From contig CANDMI010000025.1 in the NCBI GenBank assembly GCA_947385775.1, positions 1-46,408 of the forward strand: a stretch of 46,408 bases of DNA, in the 5' to 3' direction. Positions within the stretch are counted from its first letter, which is position 1; each line of letters opens with the position of its first letter. The translations under genes were made by a program, and so were the position numbers. The notes beneath the pieces were generated by a model that was not told where the DNA came from, searched no databases, and saw only the letters and a program-made list of their open reading frames with translations. This document shows, one piece after another, positions 42,655 to 46,408 of this stretch. The stretch is from an uncultured Eubacterium sp. GTDB taxonomy: Bacteria > Bacillota > Clostridia > Lachnospirales > Lachnospiraceae.

Positions 42655-43362
42655 CTAAAAAAAATCTGATTCCGCAGGATGTCTCGATACATACTTGCTA
42701 AAATCTATATCATTACGCAGCGCCGTATGTTTATCATAGATAAGAGAATAAATATGCCTCTTACCTTCGTTTATTTCTTTTAAATCATCCTTATCGATCA
42801 CTATGATAAAAATCCCTTCCTTTAATGCAATTTTCTTAATAAGTCCTTTTGCGGAATCCCATCCGCCTCTTCCTGTTACGCCATCCCAAGCAATAAGGAT
42901 GCCTAATTTTACATCAGCCAAAGATAAAAGCGAATAAAACTTTCCTACATAGGTAACATCTACTTTCCCATCATAATTTTTACATTCACACAAAAATGTA
43001 TCTCCAAAACATGGAAACGCGGCTGTTATATTTGTCATTCTGGCATTTTCGTTCCACGTCAGCAAAAGATCTATTTCATTTGAACTTGTTCTGCAATTGC
43101 GTCTGCATTCAAAAAAACTTCCTGTTGGATTTTCAAATAATAGCGATATTAGTTTTTCCAGCTTCTTTCCCTTTGTTCCTGCATCCTGACAGCCATTTGA
43201 TATCTCAGTATACAGTTGTTGAAATTGGCACTGATCCTCCTGGTTCAAATTAAGCACAGATGAATTATTCTTTCCTAACATGTAAATCAATTGATAGGGC
43301 GTAAGGCCTTTATCCGTCAAAAAATCTTCTATTTCCTCAACGTTTATTTTCTCATCTTTCAT
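42655..43362 (-). CDS. PD-(D/E)XK restriction endonuclease-like protein
   Basis: 235 aa. An N-terminal helical part is followed by an Mrr-like nuclease core: GKKLEKLISLLFENPTGSFF, NEIDLLLTW (active-site Asp), TFLCECKNYDGKVDV (the ExK), VTYVGKFYSLL. This pattern, E-ID then CECK, is that of PD-(D/E)XK enzymes. A C-terminal alpha/beta part (GILIAWDGVTG, IFIIVIDKDDL) resembles the rest of the Mrr-type fold. It starts 2 bp after the zinc-ribbon gene. DNA cleavage or targeting is inferred, not shown. Confidence 0.8.
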   Translation of the reverse strand: MKDEKINVEEIEDFLTDKGLTPYQLIYMLGKNNSSVLNLNQEDQCQFQQLYTEISNGCQDAGTKGKKLEKLISLLFENPTGSFFECRRNCRTSSNEIDLLLTWNENARMTNITAAFPCFGDTFLCECKNYDGKVDVTYVGKFYSLLSLADVKLGILIAWDGVTGRGGWDSAKGLIKKIALKEGIFIIVIDKDDLKEINEGKRHIYSLIYDKHTALRNDIDFSKYVSRHPAESDFF

Positions 43363-43364
43363 AA

Positions 43365-43730
43365 TTATAAAACCTTGTAGATAATTATGGCATGTTCCGC
43401 TGGCTTTTCTACTACATTGTCACAATGCACACACCCAACCTCTTCTGGAATGTCAAACAAAGTCTTATAATAAATCCCAGTGAACCGCTGGCAATATGGA
43501 CAATATATCTGTAAGTTTTGTTCTACAATCCCTGCCTCAACGCATACTTCCATCATCTCATATGCATCAACAATGCCAATCTTTAAACTCCTATGCAATG
43601 CGTCTGTATATATCCATTGTCCAGATCTATAATGCTGGTCTAAGAACCCTATGACTGCATCACAATCAATATTTAACTTTTTCTCCTTTAACAAAGGAAC
43701 CGCTTTGACAAAGATACTTGATCGCATCAT
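43365..43730 (-). CDS. Zinc-ribbon protein, possible winged helix
   Basis: 121 aa. The C-terminal half has a zinc-binding Cys4 pair, YCPYCQRF and GCVHCDNV. The N-terminal half (IDCDAVIGFLDQHYR, LHRSLKIGIVDAYEMMEVCVEAGIVE) looks like a winged-helix DNA-binding fold with a helix-turn-helix. The ATG at 43730 overlaps the end of the 375-aa gene by 65 bp, with GGAG placed 7 nt upstream, so it is coupled in translation. A DNA-recognition role next to a nuclease is plausible but unproven. Confidence 0.65.
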   Translation of the reverse strand: MMRSSIFVKAVPLLKEKKLNIDCDAVIGFLDQHYRSGQWIYTDALHRSLKIGIVDAYEMMEVCVEAGIVEQNLQIYCPYCQRFTGIYYKTLFDIPEEVGCVHCDNVVEKPAEHAIIIYKVL

Positions 43731-44793
43731 TCATACGCTCCATTCCTAAATCTTTACAATTGCCTGTAATATGCTGTAACAAAGTATATTTTCGACTAAA
43801 ATAATCAAAAGTCACTTTAACAATATAACTTTGCGATTCAACTGGCTTTACCCATTTGATATAAATATATGGATAACTTGCCGTTGCTTCTTTATCCGCT
43901 AAATACTGCAATAAAATTTGTTTTGCATCATCTGCTTTTTGAAAGATCTCTTCATTCTCATCGATCAACTCCCGGATTTCGCCAATAAAAGGCAACACAT
44001 AATCTGCGCTTTCAGATGCCGTTAATTCCGCGGAAGCTCCTGTTTTCATCTGCATCATCTGCTTATATATTCGCACATCTTCATTCTGTTTATCATTTAT
44101 AATCTGGATAATGTCTGTATGGTCACATACAAACAAATCTAAATGCAGCTTATCCCTTAGCCAATCCATGCATTCACTGACCATCGTTTCATATACGTCG
44201 CTTGACACAACGCCATTACTATTATATCTTGTTGAATCATACCGTATTTCTAATATGCCATTTTCTTCATTCAAATAAATAATGATCGGATACCTATAAT
44301 CAATTTGATCAAATGTGTCCTGTTTTACATATGTCTTCTGAAATACAAACTTAATAAAAAAATCACCATTATTTTTCCAATATAATGGCACAGACTCTTT
44401 CAATGATGTATTTAAAATGAACCCAGGCGCATAATCATCTGGATGAAACTCTTTTGCGCAAATTTGAAGCAAGCTATCCTCAATTGCTTTTCCATCCTTC
44501 AAACTGTAAAATAGCGGCAACGAATATTTATATAGCTTTATAAATTCCCAATATTCGTAAAAGCCTGCAAAATTAATATCCGTTGTCGTTTCTATAATAA
44601 CTTTTCTATACTCTTTCTTAGACTCAAAATATTTCATTCCTTCTGAATCACCGATACTTAACTGCGATTCAAATGTGATTTTGTTATTCTTTGCCAAAAG
44701 TGAGCAAATGTTATTTAATACGCCGTTTGAATATCCTAAAACCGTATTTTTGTAAAAATCCAAGAACGTTTTTTCATCCATTGGAGATCTCAT
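43666..44793 (-). CDS. Hypothetical protein, first gene of the nuclease unit
   Basis: 375 aa, not recognised. Cytoplasmic, without membrane segments, charged and probably alpha/beta; no Walker, methylase or nuclease motif was found. It starts at ATG 44793 behind AAGGAGGAAATG. It ends inside the zinc-ribbon gene, so the three genes form a coupled unit. Parts such as YRYPIIIYLNEENGILEIRYD and YIYIKWVKPVESQSYIVKVT look like two related beta-rich halves. A sensor or activator for the nuclease is an attractive but unproven role. Confidence 0.6.
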   Translation of the reverse strand: MRSPMDEKTFLDFYKNTVLGYSNGVLNNICSLLAKNNKITFESQLSIGDSEGMKYFESKKEYRKVIIETTTDINFAGFYEYWEFIKLYKYSLPLFYSLKDGKAIEDSLLQICAKEFHPDDYAPGFILNTSLKESVPLYWKNNGDFFIKFVFQKTYVKQDTFDQIDYRYPIIIYLNEENGILEIRYDSTRYNSNGVVSSDVYETMVSECMDWLRDKLHLDLFVCDHTDIIQIINDKQNEDVRIYKQMMQMKTGASAELTASESADYVLPFIGEIRELIDENEEIFQKADDAKQILLQYLADKEATASYPYIYIKWVKPVESQSYIVKVTFDYFSRKYTLLQHITGNCKDLGMERMNDAIKYLCQSGSFVKGEKVKY

Positions 44794-44939
44794 ATCATTT
44801 CCTCCTTAAGCGCTTATTCTTTTTTACTATAACTTATCCACTCAAAAAAATCCACTATATTTTATCAATTTTACATGATTTTCCTTTACGCAGCATTGAA
44901 AATCCCCCAACCAAAAAAGATGGATTTTCCCCAAAAATA

Positions 44940-44948
44940 TGGTATACT
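44940..44948 (+). promoter_or_regulatory. Extended -10 promoter of the zinc-ribbon membrane protein
   Basis: TGg-TATACT (TG at 44940-44941, TATACT 44943-44948) forms an extended -10; the -35 region (TGGATT, 16 bp above) is weak. The gene starts 39 bp further on. Confidence 0.6.
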
Positions 44949-44987
44949 AAATACAAGGCTGCAAAAAGCCGCAAAAGGAGGTCAATT

Positions 44988-45647
44988 ATGTGGTGCCCAA
45001 ACTGTAAATCCGAATACCGAGACGGTATTACAGAATGTAACAAATGCCAAACGCCGCTTGTGGAAAAGCTTCCTATTGAAGTGGATACTTCCAGGCTGGA
45101 GGAAAAGCTTGCGCTGCTGCGCCGTATGGACACAGAGCAGGACATGGACGCGCTGCTTGGCGGAAACCATGCTTATGTGGAAAAAACAAAAAAATATGAG
45201 GATGTGAAATCGACGGCTTACTCGTTCCTTTTAGTAAGCGTCGCCGGAATCGCGTTTTTGATCCTGTTGTTTACCGGCGTTATCCCAATCCAGTTCGCCG
45301 CCTATATGAAATATCTGATGGCGGTCGTAATGGGCGGCATGTTCCTTATTTTTTTTGTGATCGGCATACGCTCGTTCCAAAGCCTTCGCGACTTAAATGA
45401 GCAGGTTTACAAAGAGCAGGCGGATTTAACTGACGCCAAACGCTGGTTTTATAAACATTATTCCGCAAAAGCGGTTGATATCATAGCGGACATACGGGAA
45501 TCTGATGAATTGCAGCAAAAATATTTTTTACGGACTTATTTTATCAAAGGGGCTTTATTGGAAAAATTTCCCGCATTCCAGGACGACTTTTTAGAATACC
45601 TGACAGACCTGATCTATGAAGAGCTTTACAAGCACGAGGACGCTTAG
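44988..45647 (+). CDS. Zinc-ribbon membrane protein
   Basis: 219 aa. An N-terminal zinc ribbon (WCPNCKSEYRDG, TECNKCQTPL) is followed by two transmembrane segments (AYSFLLVSVAGIAFLILLFTG and YLMAVVMGGMFLIFFVIGI), then a charged C-terminal domain. The start is the ATG at 44988 behind AAAAGGAGGTCAATT; the much longer upstream reading runs antisense into the neighbouring gene and is discarded. Proteins of this build are common in Lachnospiraceae as uncharacterised membrane proteins. It has its own promoter and a terminator at 45688. Confidence 0.82.
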   Translation: MWCPNCKSEYRDGITECNKCQTPLVEKLPIEVDTSRLEEKLALLRRMDTEQDMDALLGGNHAYVEKTKKYEDVKSTAYSFLLVSVAGIAFLILLFTGVIPIQFAAYMKYLMAVVMGGMFLIFFVIGIRSFQSLRDLNEQVYKEQADLTDAKRWFYKHYSAKAVDIIADIRESDELQQKYFLRTYFIKGALLEKFPAFQDDFLEYLTDLIYEELYKHEDA

Positions 45648-45687
45648 TTCATAAAAAATCTGAATTCATAAAAAAACGTTTTATTAC

Positions 45688-45717
45688 AAAAGGAGCATAA
45701 AACTATGCCCCTTTTTT
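45688..45717. terminator. Bidirectional terminator between convergent genes
   Basis: Stem AAAAGG-a-GCATA / TATGC-c-CCTTTT with a 4-nt loop and T-runs on both strands (CCTTTTTTC on plus, CCTTTTG on minus). It ends the zinc-ribbon gene and the convergent surface-protein gene. Confidence 0.8.
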
Positions 45718-45727
45718 CATATCCCAT

Positions 45728-46408
45728 TTATGGCTGGTAAGTATAGCTTACCTGTTTTACGGCGCTGCTGTTTCCGTTTCCATCGGTTATAATGACAGAC
45801 AACAGGCTGGAGCCTTCCGGCATCGTGATCCCGCCCTGGTATGCCGTGCCGTTTTCCGGGGTCAGCGCAGCGTCGGACGACCAGCTGTAATACGCCTTAT
45901 ACCCGATCGGCACATCGATCACGATCCTTTGGGGCGTTGTATACGTGCCGCTTTCCGGATACACCTGCGGTTCGGCCAAGCCAGGGGACTGTCCCGCGTT
46001 GCCTTCCGGCTGGGTTAACGCTCCGTCCCCATTTTCGGTTGACTGGGCAGGGAAGCCGTCTCCTTCCGGTTCCGGCATTCCAGGAATCACGCCCTGGGAT
46101 GTGTCCAGCCCGATCTGGTACTCCCCGACCTCTTCCTCGCTGTATACGTCTTTGTTATTTTTGCAGACCGCCACTACCGTATAATGCCCGGATTCCAACG
46201 AAATCGGCCCGGTGTACGGTATCCCGGATTTTCTTGGGGACGAGCCGTCTACCGTAAAGAAAACGTCATAGCCGCTTTTTGCCGAAATGACAAGCGTCTG
46301 GCTGTAATCATAATTTCCTGGCGTAAGCTCTAAATATGGCGCGTCCACCAAGTATGGAGTAAACATTGACGCTATGAGGGAATTTGGCGCGGCCTTTGCA
46401 AGCTCCGC
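45728..46408 (-). CDS. C-terminal part of a surface protein with chitobiase/FN3-like domains
   Basis: Partial: the frame stays open through the right end of the window, reading AELAKAAPNSLIASMFTPYL before the first internal Met, so the start is outside. The visible part has two copies of the chitobiase/beta-hexosaminidase C-terminal type beta-sandwich (PGNYDYSQTLVISAKSGYDV, FFTVDGSSPR, IPYTGPISLESGHYTVVAV; and YPESGTYTTPQRIVIDVP, YYSWSSDAALTPENGTAYQG), joined by a ~60-residue Gly/Pro/Glu-rich linker. These are usually carbohydrate-associated modules of exported proteins, possibly with a zinc-ribbon or kinase head; the enzyme part is not visible. Confidence 0.8.
   Translation of the reverse strand, partial: AELAKAAPNSLIASMFTPYLVDAPYLELTPGNYDYSQTLVISAKSGYDVFFTVDGSSPRKSGIPYTGPISLESGHYTVVAVCKNNKDVYSEEEVGEYQIGLDTSQGVIPGMPEPEGDGFPAQSTENGDGALTQPEGNAGQSPGLAEPQVYPESGTYTTPQRIVIDVPIGYKAYYSWSSDAALTPENGTAYQGGITMPEGSSLLSVIITDGNGNSSAVKQVSYTYQP

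Noticed and set aside
44691-44987. Long upstream extension of the zinc-ribbon membrane protein
   Set aside because: It reads across the start of a divergent gene and lacks a ribosome site; the ATG at 44988 has a perfect AGGAGG site and a promoter.
1-46408. tRNA, rRNA, CRISPR arrays, insertion sequences, prophage genes
   Set aside because: No cloverleaf, rRNA block, regular spacer array, transposase, integrase or phage structural motif was found.

Overview
The window looks like the chromosome of a spore-forming gut-type Clostridia, most likely a Lachnospiraceae. The grounds are the block rlmH / yqfC-yqfD-phoH-HD protein-ybeY, a SpoVB-type flippase, a BofC-like protein, a DUF4869 protein and strong AGGAGG ribosome sites. 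I cannot name the species. No rRNA, tRNA, insertion sequence, CRISPR array or prophage was seen. Nearly all genes are on the minus strand; the plus-strand genes are at 511, 24690 and 44988.

Layout: (1) 1-750, a minus promoter with an operator-like palindrome reading out of the window, a PadR N-terminal remnant and a 63-aa unknown gene. (2) 755-24134, one long minus-strand Wzy-type surface polysaccharide operon. It starts with a compact leader (promoter, 14-codon leader ORF with an intrinsic terminator inside it, then a second hairpin) and a priming sugar transferase. Next come an epimerase-GT2 fusion and a heptose module (GT9, hldE, gmhA, gmhB, remnant of a following epimerase). An AT-richer variable core follows: glycosyltransferases, Wzy, Wzx, O-acetyltransferase, three methyltransferases, SGNH hydrolase and an asparagine-synthase-like amidotransferase. 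A GDP-fucose module (gmd, fcl, manC) and a strong terminator close it. (3) 24622-25725, a secreted CAP/Big2 protein with its own promoter. (4) 25790-28666, an FkbH-ACP-GNAT/VOC cassette that probably makes and transfers a glyceryl or similar acyl group. (5) 28780-30612, a pair of related palindromes, then a DUF4869 + P-loop ATPase pair whose first gene sits right behind a terminator. (6) 30619-32593, a broken chemotaxis receptor and a terminator. (7) 32641-42439, housekeeping and sporulation genes. (8) 42655-44793, a three-gene unit ending in a PD-(D/E)XK nuclease, a candidate defence system. (9) 44988-end, a zinc-ribbon membrane protein and the C-terminal part of a surface protein.

How the genes work together: ManC (GMP with a type-II PMI cupin), Gmd and Fcl supply GDP-L-fucose. 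GmhA, HldE and GmhB supply ADP-heptose, probably in the D,D form because the epimerase reading frame after gmhB is reduced to about a dozen codons. The priming transferase loads the lipid carrier, up to six further transferases extend the repeat, Wzx flips it and Wzy polymerises it. No phosphomannomutase, Wzz or tyrosine-kinase length regulator is in the window, so those must be elsewhere. The strongest candidates for undescribed biology are the leader-peptide/terminator overlap, the DUF4869-ATPase pair, the three-gene nuclease unit and the FkbH-ACP-GNAT/VOC cassette.
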